From assembly GCF_000272045.2 (NCBI RefSeq), contig NZ_AJYZ02000019.1, positions 651,246-715,245 of the forward strand: a stretch of DNA of 64,000 nucleotides, in the 5' to 3' direction. Both the position numbers and the translations under genes were made by a program. Under the pieces are notes generated by a model. The model was not told the origin of the DNA and made no database searches. It was given only the letters and a program-made list of their open reading frames with translations. Of this stretch, positions 45,145 through 54,816 are shown in pieces; position 1 is the stretch's first letter, and the number at the start of each line of letters is the position of its first letter. This DNA is from Vibrio crassostreae 9ZC13. GTDB lineage: Bacteria > Pseudomonadota > Gammaproteobacteria > Enterobacterales > Vibrionaceae.

Positions 45145-45888
45145 ATGAAGATGACCGAAAAGAAGCAAGGTAGAAGAAGTGCAAAAGACGCCGAAGAGAC
45201 GCGTTTTTTGATCATGAGCGTTGCCGCAGACATGTTCTGTGACTTTGGCTACGATCGTGTATCACTGCGAAACATCAGTGAAAAGGCAGGCGTCTCGCAT
45301 AGCCTTATCCGCCACCACTTTGGTAGCAAAGAAAAGATTTGGCATGCAATAAGTGATTGTTTACACGATTATTTTCAGTCTTACATCAGTAAGATTATGG
45401 AAGAGCTGCCAAAAGATGTTGCGCCAAATATCGCTATCTACCTGTTTAGCATGCGTCTGTTCACCAACATGATTCACTCACGTAGGCCAATGCAGCTTAT
45501 TTCAGACTCTGTTCGCCAAGAAGACAACCTAGTTGATTACTTCATCGACAATGTCGGCGATGTTGAAAAAGAGATTAACGGGCTTGCCGCTGAGTACAAT
45601 GCAGCTAACCCAGACAAAATGATCAACATTTACGAAGTTAAATGGCAAATGATCATGTACGCAAACGGCGCTGTATGCCTCACTCCCTTTATGGAAAGCA
45701 CTTGGAATGAAGGTGATATGGTCACCTCACCCGAAGACGCCCTACTTAAGCATTGGCAGCTTTTCAACACGCAGATGGTCAGCAAGTTCAATATTGATGA
45801 AGAGTGGGCTCTAAATCCAACCTCGATTGAAGAGCTGATTTATGAAGTGCCATGTGAATGGAAGTGTAACCAGGAACATAAAGCTTAA
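45145..45888 (+). CDS. TetR-family regulator of the divergent RND operon
   Basis: A 247-residue TetR regulator. The DNA-binding domain is residues 15-65: ETRFLIMSVAADMFCDFGYDRVSLRNISEKAGVSHSLIRHHFGSKE. The remaining 180 residues are the ligand-binding and dimerisation part. The divergent layout with the efflux operon strongly suggests local repression of it, released by a pump substrate. ATG at 45151 is an alternative start. It ends at a very strong terminator. Confidence 0.9.
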   Translation: MKMTEKKQGRRSAKDAEETRFLIMSVAADMFCDFGYDRVSLRNISEKAGVSHSLIRHHFGSKEKIWHAISDCLHDYFQSYISKIMEELPKDVAPNIAIYLFSMRLFTNMIHSRRPMQLISDSVRQEDNLVDYFIDNVGDVEKEINGLAAEYNAANPDKMINIYEVKWQMIMYANGAVCLTPFMESTWNEGDMVTSPEDALLKHWQLFNTQMVSKFNIDEEWALNPTSIEELIYEVPCEWKCNQEHKA

Positions 45889-45922
45889 TCGGGTTCATAC
45901 CCATGATGAGCTTATAAGATAC

Positions 45923-45964
45923 AAAAACGCGCCGTTACAGAAGTCACTGTAACGGCGCGTTTTT
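45923..45964 (+). terminator. Very strong bidirectional terminator
   Basis: AAAAACGCGCCGTTACAG and its complement CTGTAACGGCGCGTTTTT form an 18-bp perfect stem with a 6-nt loop between the TetR gene and the convergent rhlE gene. Confidence 0.95.
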
Positions 45965-46003
45965 ATATGTATAGATCTTTAAACTGGAGCTTTGTCCAGC
46001 TTA

Positions 46004-47275
46004 TTAGCGACGTGCTTTACCGCGGTTTTGGTGAATCTTAAGCTTCGCTTTCATCTTACGTTTTTCTGATGAACGGCTTTTGCTGCGACCACCACGATCG
46101 GGCGCTAGATCTTTTTCAAGGCTTGGTTCAAAGCCCTCTAGCCACTCTTGAGGCAAGCGAGTATCAAGTAATCGCTCAATATCACCCAATAGGTAAGCTT
46201 CATCCTGACTCATCAAAGAGATCGCTAAGCCGCTGTTACCCGCACGGCCAGTACGTCCGATGCGGTGAACATAATCTTCTGCTTTAAATGGCATGTCATA
46301 GTTCACAACTTGTTCTAGCTGCTGAATATCAATACCACGAGCTGCCACGTCGGTTGCGATCAACGCACGAACTTTGCCTGACTTGAAATCGTCTAGGGCT
46401 TTTTGACGCGCACCTTGGCTCTTATCGCCATTGATTGATGCCGCTTTAATGCCGTCTAACTTAAGCTCTTTAACGAGAGCATCAGTGCCCTGCTTAGTCT
46501 TTGTGAACACCAACACTTGTTGCCAGTTTTTTGAACCAATCAAATACGCTAATAGCTCACTTTTACGCGACTTATCTACCGGGTAAACCATCTGTGTTAC
46601 GGTTTCAGCGGTGCTGTTTTTTGGCGTAACTTGGATTTCACTTGGCTTCTGCATCATACGGTGTGCAATCGCTTTGATTTTGTTATCAAACGTTGCAGAG
46701 AAGAACAGAGTTTGACGCACTTCGTTCATGCGAGAAAGAATACGCTTAATGTCAGGCATGAAGCCCATATCTAACATACGGTCAGCTTCATCCAGTACCA
46801 GTACTTCCGTTTGGCTCAACATGATGTTTCTAGTGAAGATGTGATCAATAAGACGACCAGGCGTCGCGACAAGAATATCTGCGCCACCGCGTAAGTTATC
46901 AGTTTGCACCTTCATGCTAACGCCGCCGTAAGCCACCACGACTTTAATGTCGGTGCCCTTTGCGTAGCTAGTTAAGTTATCGAAAACCTGTTGTGCCAAT
47001 TCACGAGTTGGCACTAATACAAGCGCACGGACGAGCTTAGGGTTCGGAATAACGTTGTCTTTTGTCTCGATTAATCTTTGAATAATCGGTAAACCAAACG
47101 CAGCCGTTTTACCTGTACCCGTTTGAGCACCAGCCAGTACATCTTTGCCTTCTAATACCAATGGAATTGCTTGTTCTTGAACACTGGTAGGAGCCGTAAA
47201 ATTAAGCTCAGACAACGTGGCAAGAAGATGCTCAGATAATCCTAGTTGGTTAAAAGATTTTGTAGATTCAGACAT
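46004..47275 (-). CDS. rhlE: DEAD-box RNA helicase RhlE
   Basis: A 423-residue RNA helicase. Motifs: Q (APTSVQEQAIP), I (AGAQTGTGKT), Ia (PTRELAQQ), Ib (TPGRLID), II (DEAD), III (SAT) and VI (HRIGRTGRAGNSG). The basic C-terminus (KSRSSEKRKMKAKLKIHQNRGKARR) is typical for RhlE, involved in ribosome biogenesis and RNA turnover. Monocistronic, convergent with the TetR gene. A second related helicase lies at 23915. Confidence 0.92.
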   Translation of the reverse strand: MSESTKSFNQLGLSEHLLATLSELNFTAPTSVQEQAIPLVLEGKDVLAGAQTGTGKTAAFGLPIIQRLIETKDNVIPNPKLVRALVLVPTRELAQQVFDNLTSYAKGTDIKVVVAYGGVSMKVQTDNLRGGADILVATPGRLIDHIFTRNIMLSQTEVLVLDEADRMLDMGFMPDIKRILSRMNEVRQTLFFSATFDNKIKAIAHRMMQKPSEIQVTPKNSTAETVTQMVYPVDKSRKSELLAYLIGSKNWQQVLVFTKTKQGTDALVKELKLDGIKAASINGDKSQGARQKALDDFKSGKVRALIATDVAARGIDIQQLEQVVNYDMPFKAEDYVHRIGRTGRAGNSGLAISLMSQDEAYLLGDIERLLDTRLPQEWLEGFEPSLEKDLAPDRGGRSKSRSSEKRKMKAKLKIHQNRGKARR

Positions 47276-47332
47276 AGTATGATGCTCAAAGATTAAATAG
47301 GCGCGGATTGTAGCAAACCTGCATTACGCTGT

Positions 47333-47933
47333 TTACCTTTCCTTTTGATTTTTCTTCATTTGAAGCGCATTAAACTGCTTAGCTTCCTCTAAAACGTTGG
47401 GATAAAGCTCATTAAAGTGACACTGCAACGTATCATAGTGACGTTCGAGGTCATCGTAGCATACCGAGCTTAGGCCTTCTCAACGCCATTCGCTGCAACA
47501 CCACCTCTATAGATGACATGTCTTGATAGCTCTCTAACCATCTATGCTCAGCCATTTTCTGATGAACCATAACGAAATTTTCAGGCCAGTGTGGCTCTTG
47601 ATGTTCAAAGATCTGCTCATGGCTATCTAAACAAAAACGCTCTAATGTCTGCTGTGAAAACTGATCCCAATGATTGGCTAAGCAGTGATCCCAAAATACA
47701 TCGAGTGCGATAGGCGCAAAGCGTCGTGTTTGGTCTGAGAAAAGTGATTTTGCAGAACGAGATACATCATGACGATCAGTATAGCTATCAACAAATCGAT
47801 GAAGCCTAATACCGTCAGAAAGGGAATCAGAATAGTGTTTATTAGGGTCGCCTTTAACAAAATCACCTAACAGGTTACCTGCTAAGTTGCTGTTACAGTG
47901 CTTGGCGATGTGAAGGTGTGCGAGAAAGTTCAT
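47333..47933 (-). pseudogene. acpH: ACP phosphodiesterase acpH with a +1 frameshift
   Basis: AcpH removes the phosphopantetheine arm from acyl carrier protein. The frame from 47933 gives the usual start (MNFLAHLHIAKHCNSNLAGNLLGDFVKG) with HRFVDSYTD and FWDHCLA, but stops after RRPKLGMLR (160 residues; the family is about 193). In the next frame, from 47485 to TAA at 47333, the expected end is readable: LSSVCYDDLERHYDTLQCHFNEL. One extra base near AGA AGG CCT (47486-47494) accounts for the change; the restored protein would be about 199 residues. It may be a recent mutation, sequencing error or a programmed +1 shift at the tandem rare Arg codons. Confidence 0.8.
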
Positions 47934-48138
47934 TGAACCTCATTAAAGTATCGAGAACTAAGTAACATGGTAAACGTACTCGTTTATCTTCGCGAACTTT
48001 AATGAGGATAGTTTTGGTATGACGTGTGAGCGAATACGATTTGCTCAGTTTAGAATTGTTTGCTTTGAGAAGCTTTAGCTAAGAAAACTTTTAGCTTTAA
48101 AACGTTTCAGTTGAAACTGAATTAAAGATCTTAAAAGC

Positions 48139-48267
48139 TTAGTTCGAAGACTTGAAAAGCTCTTCTGCTAACTGTTTCACTGTCTGCTCATAGTCAGACA
48201 AATCAATGCCAATTTCCATAGCATCTAACAACTCTAGACTTTCGTCATTATAAGATTGGTCACTCAT
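48139..48267 (-). CDS. Unannotated 42-residue acidic protein
   Basis: ATG 48267 has a strong Shine-Dalgarno (AGAGGGGG, 5 bases upstream) and 42 codons to TAA 48139. The peptide (MSDQSYNDESLELLDAMEIG...) is soluble, acidic and predicted helical. It lies in an otherwise empty 780-base gap between acpH and tyrP. No family recognised. Confidence 0.6.
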   Translation of the reverse strand: MSDQSYNDESLELLDAMEIGIDLSDYEQTVKQLAEELFKSSN

Positions 48268-48551
48268 TGTGCCCCCTCTATTCCTTGATGTGGACATGAT
48301 GTCCTATTAACTAGTGCACCATCTTGGACTTATATTATGTCACTTTGATGAACGCACTCTACTCTACCCATTCCATATTCATAGCTTAAAGCTACTCGCG
48401 ATCATTAACGCTTTTTTACGCTAAAGGGGTATACGCGAACGACATATGTACTGCCACCTTACACCAAGTACAACAAATTACTCTATAAATTTTGAAGCTG
48501 GTCATGGTCAAACGTTTGCTTTGCTCATTTGAATGCTGCAACGCCCCTTTA

Positions 48552-48569
48552 TGTAAATATTAATTTACA
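48552..48569 (+). promoter_or_regulatory. TyrR box upstream of tyrP
   Basis: TGTAAA-TATTAA-TTTACA is a perfect match to the TyrR consensus TGTAAA-N6-TTTACA. It is about 145 bases before the transporter start. It fits control of aromatic amino acid uptake by TyrR. Confidence 0.85.
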
Positions 48570-48713
48570 GTGCATATTTTTAATTACATTAGGCATTGCA
48601 TTTGGAATTAAACTCAATCAGAATACTTAAAAATCGAGATATTCTTTGGGTTTATGCGCTTAAGCCAGAAGAATTACAATTAAAACACACCCTAACGTAA
48701 AGAATTATATACA

Positions 48714-49937
48714 ATGAATAAATCAAAGGTTTTTGGTAGTACTTTGATCATTGCAGGCACAACTATTGGTGCTGGCATGCTCGCTCTTCCACTTGCTTCT
48801 GCGGGTATTGGCTTTTCAACTTCACTTTTCTTGATGCTGGGTTTATGGGCGTTAATGGCCTTTACGGCGCTATTAATGGTAGAGCTTCACCAATTCGCAG
48901 AATCTGACGCTACCCTACACACGTTAGCTCATACCATTTTAGGAACAAAAGGAAAGTGGATTGCGAGCTTCGCGGTGATGTTTCTTTTCTACGCTCTGTG
49001 TGCGGCATACATAGCTGGCGGCGGTGCGCAATTTAACCAACGAATTTCGGATATCGCGGGTATCGAACTCAATGCTCAAATCACCACGCTTCTATTTACC
49101 CTATTAGTTGCCGGCGTTGTGACGATTGGTACACACAGTGTTGATAAAGTTAACCGCGTTTTGTTTGGCTTAAAGCTTATCGCGATGGTTTTGGTACTCA
49201 GCTTCCTGGCGCCAAACATTACCTCTCAATACCTAATGAGCATGCCTTTACAGCAAGGCCTGATTGTGGCGGCGATTCCGGTTGTGTTTACCTCTTTTGG
49301 TTTCCACGGCAGCATCCCATCAATTGTTCGATACCTAGATGGTGACGTTCGTTCTTTACGTAAGGTAATGATTATTGGCTCGGCACTGCCTCTGGTTATC
49401 TACGTTTTCTGGCAAAGTGTTACTTTGGGTGTGATTAGCCAAGAGCAATTATTGTCTGATACAAGTTTAGGCGCGCTATTAGTCTCGCTATCGCAAACGG
49501 TTCATCAATCCAACCTAAGCGTGATCGTCGGTGTGTTTGCGGACCTTGCACTGCTGACATCTTTTATTGGTGTAAGCTTGGGCTTATTTGAATTCATGGG
49601 CGACTCACTGAGCAAGAAACTAGGTAACGCAAAACGTGTTAAGACAGCTGCTATCACCTTCTTACCGCCACTGGGTTTTGCCTTATTTTACCCACAAGGC
49701 TTCATCATGGCTTTAGGCTACGCAGCCATTGCACTTTCAGTGCTCGCGATTCTGTTACCAACAGTGATGGTCTACAAGGTTCGTTACACTGATTTCTCTG
49801 TCAAACCTCAATCTGCAGAAGCCAGTTACCAAGTGTTAGGCGGTAGCAAAGCGTTGTTTTTAGCAGGTAGCGTTGGCGTATTTATCATTGCCATTCAAGT
49901 TCTTATTTCAGTAGGGTTACTGCCTTCTTTGGGCTAA
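48714..49937 (+). CDS. tyrP: Tyrosine/tryptophan permease TyrP (HAAAP family)
   Basis: A 407-residue inner-membrane proton symporter with eleven hydrophobic segments. The start (SKVFGSTLIIAGTTIGAGMLALPLASAGIGFS) is close to E. coli TyrP; the glycine-rich TTIGAGMLALP helix is the family signature. FTSFGFHGSIPSIVRYL in helix 5 fits too. A perfect TyrR box upstream backs an aromatic substrate. Whether tyrosine or tryptophan is preferred cannot be told. Confidence 0.9.
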   Translation: MNKSKVFGSTLIIAGTTIGAGMLALPLASAGIGFSTSLFLMLGLWALMAFTALLMVELHQFAESDATLHTLAHTILGTKGKWIASFAVMFLFYALCAAYIAGGGAQFNQRISDIAGIELNAQITTLLFTLLVAGVVTIGTHSVDKVNRVLFGLKLIAMVLVLSFLAPNITSQYLMSMPLQQGLIVAAIPVVFTSFGFHGSIPSIVRYLDGDVRSLRKVMIIGSALPLVIYVFWQSVTLGVISQEQLLSDTSLGALLVSLSQTVHQSNLSVIVGVFADLALLTSFIGVSLGLFEFMGDSLSKKLGNAKRVKTAAITFLPPLGFALFYPQGFIMALGYAAIALSVLAILLPTVMVYKVRYTDFSVKPQSAEASYQVLGGSKALFLAGSVGVFIIAIQVLISVGLLPSLG

Positions 49938-50055
49938 TAAACCTATACAGAACTAATTTACTTGATCCAGATCTCACAAATAACATGTCACTATCATTAA
50001 TTTTCACAATTAGTCGATTGAAGTCACATTTTTATTGAGGTCGGTTATTTAGAGT

Positions 50056-50085
50056 CCACGGTAAAGGATTTACCGTGGAGTTTTT
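50056..50085 (+). terminator. Hairpin ending tyrP and overlapping the chemoreceptor ribosome site
   Basis: CCACGGTAAA/TTTACCGTGG forms a 10-bp stem with a GGA loop, then AGTTTTT. The right arm contains GGAG, the ribosome site for the ATG at 50086, so the hairpin is both terminator-like and sequesters the start. Confidence 0.75.
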
Positions 50086-51510
50086 ATGAAAGAAGTACAA
50101 TTTCGAACGATAGACAAACTGTTTATCAAGATGTCGATCAACGACAAATTTTGGGTCATTTTCTTAATCTTTTTTGCCGCTTTGGCAAGCCTAGCTGGAC
50201 TGAACTACGTCAACAAAATGGAACACATTGACGTAACTGCAAAACAGCAGGTCGAGTATCAACTGCAAGGCATTTTATCAGCATCAGATTCCCCTGCTTC
50301 TGTTCGCTCTGTTAGCCAGCAAACTCGCGCTCAACAAACCACTATTTCAAACAATGGTTCGGTGACTGCCACAGCACTCGCACAAGATGGCAACTACTAC
50401 TCACTTACCGTTTCAACTAACGATATACAGAATCAAAAGCAGCAAGCACTGTACACTTTATTACTGAGCTTCTTGTGGTGTGTGCCTTTTGGTCTTTTCT
50501 GTTACTGGGTAGCGACTTTCCTAGGCGGCGCACTTTGGGTTCTTTATTCAACGACTCAAAAGATTGGTGATGGTGACTTAACATCACGCCTTGGCTTCCA
50601 CCCTGGCCGTGATGAGTTCGGCACGATTGGTTGTGCGCTTGACCGTTCAATGGACACGCTTAGTGAGTTAGTCAACAACGTAAACCACAGTGCAGCAACG
50701 CTAAGCGAAACATCGGCTTCTTTCGAAACTGAGATGAAGCGCAGCGAAACACAAATCATGAGCCAAAACGCATCTCTAGACTCTGTAGCGACAGCAATGG
50801 ATCAGATGACAGCTTCAGCAAATGAAGTCTCTAACATCTCTGCACGCTCAACTGAACAAACAGAACAAGACGCGCAGCAAATCAACGATAGCCACGCGAA
50901 GGTTCAACAGGCAATCTCGGAAATCACCACCCTTTCTTCTTTGATTGAGCAAACCTCATCTTCTGTTACTAGCTTGAATGTGAATACGAGCCAAATTAAC
51001 GAGGTCATCACGACGATCAATGCTATTTCAGAGCAAACTAACTTACTTGCTTTAAATGCCGCGATTGAAGCCGCTCGTGCGGGCGAGCAAGGCCGAGGTT
51101 TCGCTGTTGTTGCTGATGAAGTAAGAACACTGGCAAGCCGCACTCAGTCGGCTACTGTAGAAATCCAAGCGATGATTGAACGCTTACAGCAAGAGAGCCA
51201 AAATATCGCGAAGATCACCGAACAGACGGTTGACCAAGCGCAAACCAGTAGCCAGTTGATTTCAAACATTGGTCACGACGTAAACTCGATTGCAGATTCA
51301 GCTCAAGCACTAATGGACATGAGTATCCAAATCGCAACATCAGCCGATGAGCAAAGTAACGTTGCCAATACGATTGCAGCAGAGCTTAACGATATTCGAA
51401 GCCAATCCGATGTGATTAAAGACGTGGCTCAGAATTCTTCAAATGGCGTATCTAGGCTAACAGAAGCGTCGGTTTCTCTATCTCAGACATTGGCACGCTA
51501 CCGAACTTAA
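50086..51510 (+). CDS. Methyl-accepting chemotaxis protein
   Basis: A 474-residue membrane receptor. TM1 is about residues 20-42, a short sensory region follows (about 45-125), TM2 is 128-155, then HAMP ([23 protein letters not shown]). The signalling domain carries the conserved hairpin tip motif ([38 protein letters not shown]). The sensory part is small, so the ligand is unknown. Its start lies against a terminator-like hairpin that covers the ribosome site. Confidence 0.93.
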   Translation: MKEVQFRTIDKLFIKMSINDKFWVIFLIFFAALASLAGLNYVNKMEHIDVTAKQQVEYQLQGILSASDSPASVRSVSQQTRAQQTTISNNGSVTATALAQDGNYYSLTVSTNDIQNQKQQALYTLLLSFLWCVPFGLFCYWVATFLGGALWVLYSTTQKIGDGDLTSRLGFHPGRDEFGTIGCALDRSMDTLSELVNNVNHSAATLSETSASFETEMKRSETQIMSQNASLDSVATAMDQMTASANEVSNISARSTEQTEQDAQQINDSHAKVQQAISEITTLSSLIEQTSSSVTSLNVNTSQINEVITTINAISEQTNLLALNAAIEAARAGEQGRGFAVVADEVRTLASRTQSATVEIQAMIERLQQESQNIAKITEQTVDQAQTSSQLISNIGHDVNSIADSAQALMDMSIQIATSADEQSNVANTIAAELNDIRSQSDVIKDVAQNSSNGVSRLTEASVSLSQTLARYRT

Positions 51511-51555
51511 GGATCAACTGGTGAACTAGCGGCGTGAATTGAAAACAAACTAATG

Positions 51556-51582
51556 AGGACTCGTAATGGGTCCTTTCTTTTT
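51556..51582 (+). terminator. Terminator after the chemoreceptor gene
   Basis: AGGACTC/GGGTCCT stem (one G-U pair) with a 5-nt loop, then TTCTTTTT. Confidence 0.7.
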
Positions 51583-51761
51583 GGCTTTTGTTTAATAACA
51601 TTACAAGAACCATGGTCAATAACGATGACATTATCAATTACCATGAAGCAAGTCGCAAAGGAGAGATTAAGAAGTGTCAGAACTGTCTAATATTCGAGCT
51701 TAGGAGTAATCTAAGTGAACGGGTCTTTTTTCGCTTACCCCCTTGCTGCAGGTGACACATA

Positions 51762-51977
51762 ATGAATAAAACAGAAACACCAAACACCGACGACATTACA
51801 TGCCCTTTATGCCAACACGACGAGTATCTGCTTTCAGAAAGTGGAGAAAAGTTTACTTGTGCATCTTGCGGTTTCCACACCAAACAATTTAGTAAGGTAG
51901 TCAGCCTTCAACTAAGCTCTACCCCACCAAAGCTGCAGAATTCGATATACCACCATTTGAGCAGTGCTTGCCATTAA
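51762..51977 (+). CDS. Small zinc-ribbon protein
   Basis: 71 residues with two Cys pairs, CPLC (residues 14-17) and CASC (33-36), a classic zinc ribbon. AGGTG precedes the ATG by 9 bases. The last 20 codons overlap the 3' end of the convergent HAD gene by 59 bases. No partner or function known. The Cys pattern argues for a real gene. Confidence 0.6.
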   Translation: MNKTETPNTDDITCPLCQHDEYLLSESGEKFTCASCGFHTKQFSKVVSLQLSSTPPKLQNSIYHHLSSACH

Positions 51978-52644
51978 TCCAAACTGAAATTTCTTCTAAA
52001 CTGTAGATATCCTGAGCCGCGAGTTCTGCTGAGTCGGCTTCGGGATCTACGATTGCTTCATCAATACTCGGGCGTAATCGAAACGATTGGATACCCGCGC
52101 GAACACCAGCCTCAATCCCTTTCAACGTATCATCCACGTAGATGCACTCATTTGGCAGAAAGCCCATGTTCATGGCCGTGTACATGATTAGATCAGGCTC
52201 TGGCTTCCAGCTGTTAGCATCAAAAGCTGAGAACACTTTGCCTTTGAAGTCGTCTAGCATGCCTGTCATCGCCAATGAAGATTCAACTCTAGATTTTGGT
52301 GCATTGGAAGCGATACAAAACTCGATATCTTGTTGTTTGAGAAATTCAATAAGTTCGATAGCTCCATCCATCGGCTTTAAATGACGCTGGAACAGTGCTT
52401 CTAATTCAGTGCGATATAACGGTTCAAGTGTATCAATCGAGATAGATAGCCCATGACGTTCTTGTGTATCCATTAAGATGTCGGCTAGCTTCCCGCCTTG
52501 AAAGTGCGCATAGCAGTCGTTGACGTTTAGCTCCGCCCCAAAGCCAGTGAAAACGTTCACCAAAGCCTGGCAGCACAGCTTTTCACTATCGATAAGTGTT
52601 CCGTCACAATCGAAAATCACACATTTAGTCTGTTCTAACCGCAT
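51919..52644 (-). CDS. HAD-family phosphatase (YieH-like)
   Basis: Start at 52644 (frame opens at 52695). 241 residues: motif I DCDGTLIDS, motif II SNAPKSR, motif III KPEPDLIM, motif IV VDDTLKGIEAG. A small helical cap lies between motifs I and II (about residues 15-85), the subclass I type of beta-phosphoglucomutase-like phosphatases. Substrate probably a sugar or nucleoside phosphate. Its C-terminal codons overlap the zinc-ribbon ORF on the other strand. Confidence 0.88.
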   Translation of the reverse strand: MRLEQTKCVIFDCDGTLIDSEKLCCQALVNVFTGFGAELNVNDCYAHFQGGKLADILMDTQERHGLSISIDTLEPLYRTELEALFQRHLKPMDGAIELIEFLKQQDIEFCIASNAPKSRVESSLAMTGMLDDFKGKVFSAFDANSWKPEPDLIMYTAMNMGFLPNECIYVDDTLKGIEAGVRAGIQSFRLRPSIDEAIVDPEADSAELAAQDIYSLEEISVWINGKHCSNGGISNSAALVG

Positions 52645-52716
52645 AGGTATCTCACTCAGATTGAATCCAAGTTTTATCCTATAGTGTTCTTTCAATGCGC
52701 GAGATGATTGAGGTAA

Positions 52717-52902
52717 CAGTTTGCAGATACAGGCTTATTTCTCTTCGCGAAATATGGAGTTGATCACTTTATCGCTCGACATAAGCAACAGCTTTCATCA
52801 AATGACCCCAGATTCTACGAAATCAAAGACTGCGAGGTTTACATAAGCTACTCAATTTCAGGAGAAAATATAAATCACTACTTCCTAGCCGGATCGTGGT
52901 GA
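52717..52902 (+). pseudogene. Possible 3' remnant of an unknown gene
   Basis: Open for 61 codons after a stop, with no start codon, but reads protein-like: KYGVDHFIARHKQQLSSNDP, FYEIKDCEVYISYSISGENI and an end HYFLAGSW. It may be the tail of a decayed gene. No homologue recognised; composition is the only support. Confidence 0.35.
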
Positions 52903-52947
52903 ATCGATAAAAAAAATGGCTTATAGGCTACTCAGATAGAGCGACAA

Positions 52948-54756
52948 TTAGCTAACAACCGACTCTTCTAAGACCTTAGCTTCAAGCGAAGGTGAAGACG
53001 CATATTCTACAGTTCCAGTATCGGGGTACGAATCTCGGATAGCGACAAACTCGGATAAGTGTTTCAGTAGCAATTTAGTTAGCTGAGGATCAAACTGGTA
53101 GCCACACTCTCGCTCAAACAAATCGACCACCATATCTAACGGCCACGGTTCTTTGTAGCAACGTGCACTAAGCAGCGCATCAAACACATCGGCTACGGCA
53201 GTGATACGAGCAAACAGGTGTATTTCATCACCCACTTTTCCATTCGGGTATCCAGCACCATCCCAACGCTCGTGATGTTCGTTAGCAATGATTGCCGCGA
53301 GGTTGGTAATATCACCCGCTCCGCTCTTTAGTAAGTTATAGCCAGCCGTAGTATGAAGCTTCATCACCTCCCACTCTTGGTCGGTTAATTTCCCAGGTTT
53401 ATCCAAGATTGATTCAGGGACTGAAATCTTACCCACATCGTGCATTGGGCTGATGATCTCAATCATCTCGACCTCACGATGGCTCAAGCCACGATACTTC
53501 GCTAGCAATGCAGACAGCTTGGCTACACGCTTAACGTGATTACCTGTTTCGCCAGAGCGGGTTTCAATTGCTTCTCCGAGAACATGAATCATATCCTTTT
53601 GGATATTCAAGGTCTGTTTCTGAAGCTTTAAGATTCGTTTGTTCTTATTCGCCAACTCTTTCTTTTGGCGCAGAGTGACAAATTGCATCAAGATGATCAG
53701 GCTCAAACCCGTAATCACCATCGACAGCCCCAATAACAACTGGAAGTTTTTGCGAATAAAGGATGAAGGCTCGTTAATGAAAACCGCTTCGTCAGGTAAC
53801 GCGTTTCCACTAATCCCGTATCTCTTCATTGCAGGGTAATTGAATACAAAACGTTTGTTGTCTCCGGGAGTTAACGGTGTAGTAAAACCAAGTGGAAGGT
53901 ATTTATCCAACGCATCGACGGCCTGTTCACCCATGCTTTGTGAGTGATTAACGTAACCACCGAGTACATCACCCGAAATATAGAACTGCCATAAAGCAAA
54001 CACCGGAGCAGCACTCGCTTTTGACAACGTATCCGCAATCTCTTGGTAAGTGTGATAAACCCCTTGCTTTAACTCGGTGTTGTAATGACTGAGCAATACC
54101 GCATCGTCCGCAGAGATCCCTTCCAAAAATTGGCTCGTATGCTCCAGCGACAAGTCGCGAATTTCTACGAGATTGATATTTGAAAATTCAGCCATCATTT
54201 TGTTCATTTCTTTATGAATCAATTCAGACGTGACACTGTAATCATTTACAAAATAGAGATTCTTTAGATTAGGTCTTAATTTGGAGATCAGCTTAATATT
54301 AACGTCTATCTGATCGTTATCGTAAAGCACAGTTGCTCTGTCAGACACCGCGTACATGTCGGTGCTGAAATCATTGATGCCGGCTGCAACGACAGGTGTG
54401 GAGCGATCAATCAAATTAGGCAGAGATTCAAGAAAATTGGCTGCGTTATCGTCCGTCGTAATTACGCCATCAAATTTATAACCTGCATACTTCGCACGTA
54501 AGTAGTTCGCGAGAGAGTCGTAATACTCTGGGCTGTGGACACGCTTTGAATCCAAATACTCTATTGAGAGTTTAACTTCGGTTTGAGACTGGCTGAACGC
54601 ACTGTCTATCCCTTTTTGGAAGTCAGCAGTCCATTGATAAGAAGGTTCGTATGAGTGTAAAACTAGGATGCGTTTAATATCCCAGTCGTTAGCAAAACTG
54701 AGTGAAGAATAAGCGCTAACACATAATACAGCGATTGATATCAATAGCTTGTACAT
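52948..54756 (-). CDS. Membrane sensor with periplasmic substrate-binding-like domain and HD-GYP phosphodiesterase
   Basis: 602 residues. A signal peptide (MYKLLISIAVLCVSAYSSLSFA) is followed by a periplasmic region resembling the ABC-type sugar-binding sensor fold (VLHSYEPSYQWTADFQKGIDSAF, residues 25-320), then a membrane helix at about 335-360 and a short coiled coil. The cytoplasmic HD-GYP domain carries HDVGK, HHERWDGAGYP and ARITAVADVFDAL. The catalytic HD and GYP motifs are intact, so it should break down c-di-GMP in response to a periplasmic signal. It is the third c-di-GMP gene in the window. Confidence 0.9.
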   Translation of the reverse strand: MYKLLISIAVLCVSAYSSLSFANDWDIKRILVLHSYEPSYQWTADFQKGIDSAFSQSQTEVKLSIEYLDSKRVHSPEYYDSLANYLRAKYAGYKFDGVITTDDNAANFLESLPNLIDRSTPVVAAGINDFSTDMYAVSDRATVLYDNDQIDVNIKLISKLRPNLKNLYFVNDYSVTSELIHKEMNKMMAEFSNINLVEIRDLSLEHTSQFLEGISADDAVLLSHYNTELKQGVYHTYQEIADTLSKASAAPVFALWQFYISGDVLGGYVNHSQSMGEQAVDALDKYLPLGFTTPLTPGDNKRFVFNYPAMKRYGISGNALPDEAVFINEPSSFIRKNFQLLLGLSMVITGLSLIILMQFVTLRQKKELANKNKRILKLQKQTLNIQKDMIHVLGEAIETRSGETGNHVKRVAKLSALLAKYRGLSHREVEMIEIISPMHDVGKISVPESILDKPGKLTDQEWEVMKLHTTAGYNLLKSGAGDITNLAAIIANEHHERWDGAGYPNGKVGDEIHLFARITAVADVFDALLSARCYKEPWPLDMVVDLFERECGYQFDPQLTKLLLKHLSEFVAIRDSYPDTGTVEYASSPSLEAKVLEESVVS

Positions 54757-54816
54757 ACAATACCCTTTAAATAAGACGGGGTATTGTACTTAGATTAACG
54801 CTTTGTCAAAGAATCT

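Noticed and set aside
51612..51755. 47-codon plus-strand ORF (MVNNDDIINYHEASRKGEIK...) before the zinc-ribbon gene
   Set aside because: No Shine-Dalgarno, downstream part is compositionally odd, and it is not clearly distinct from background; left unlisted.
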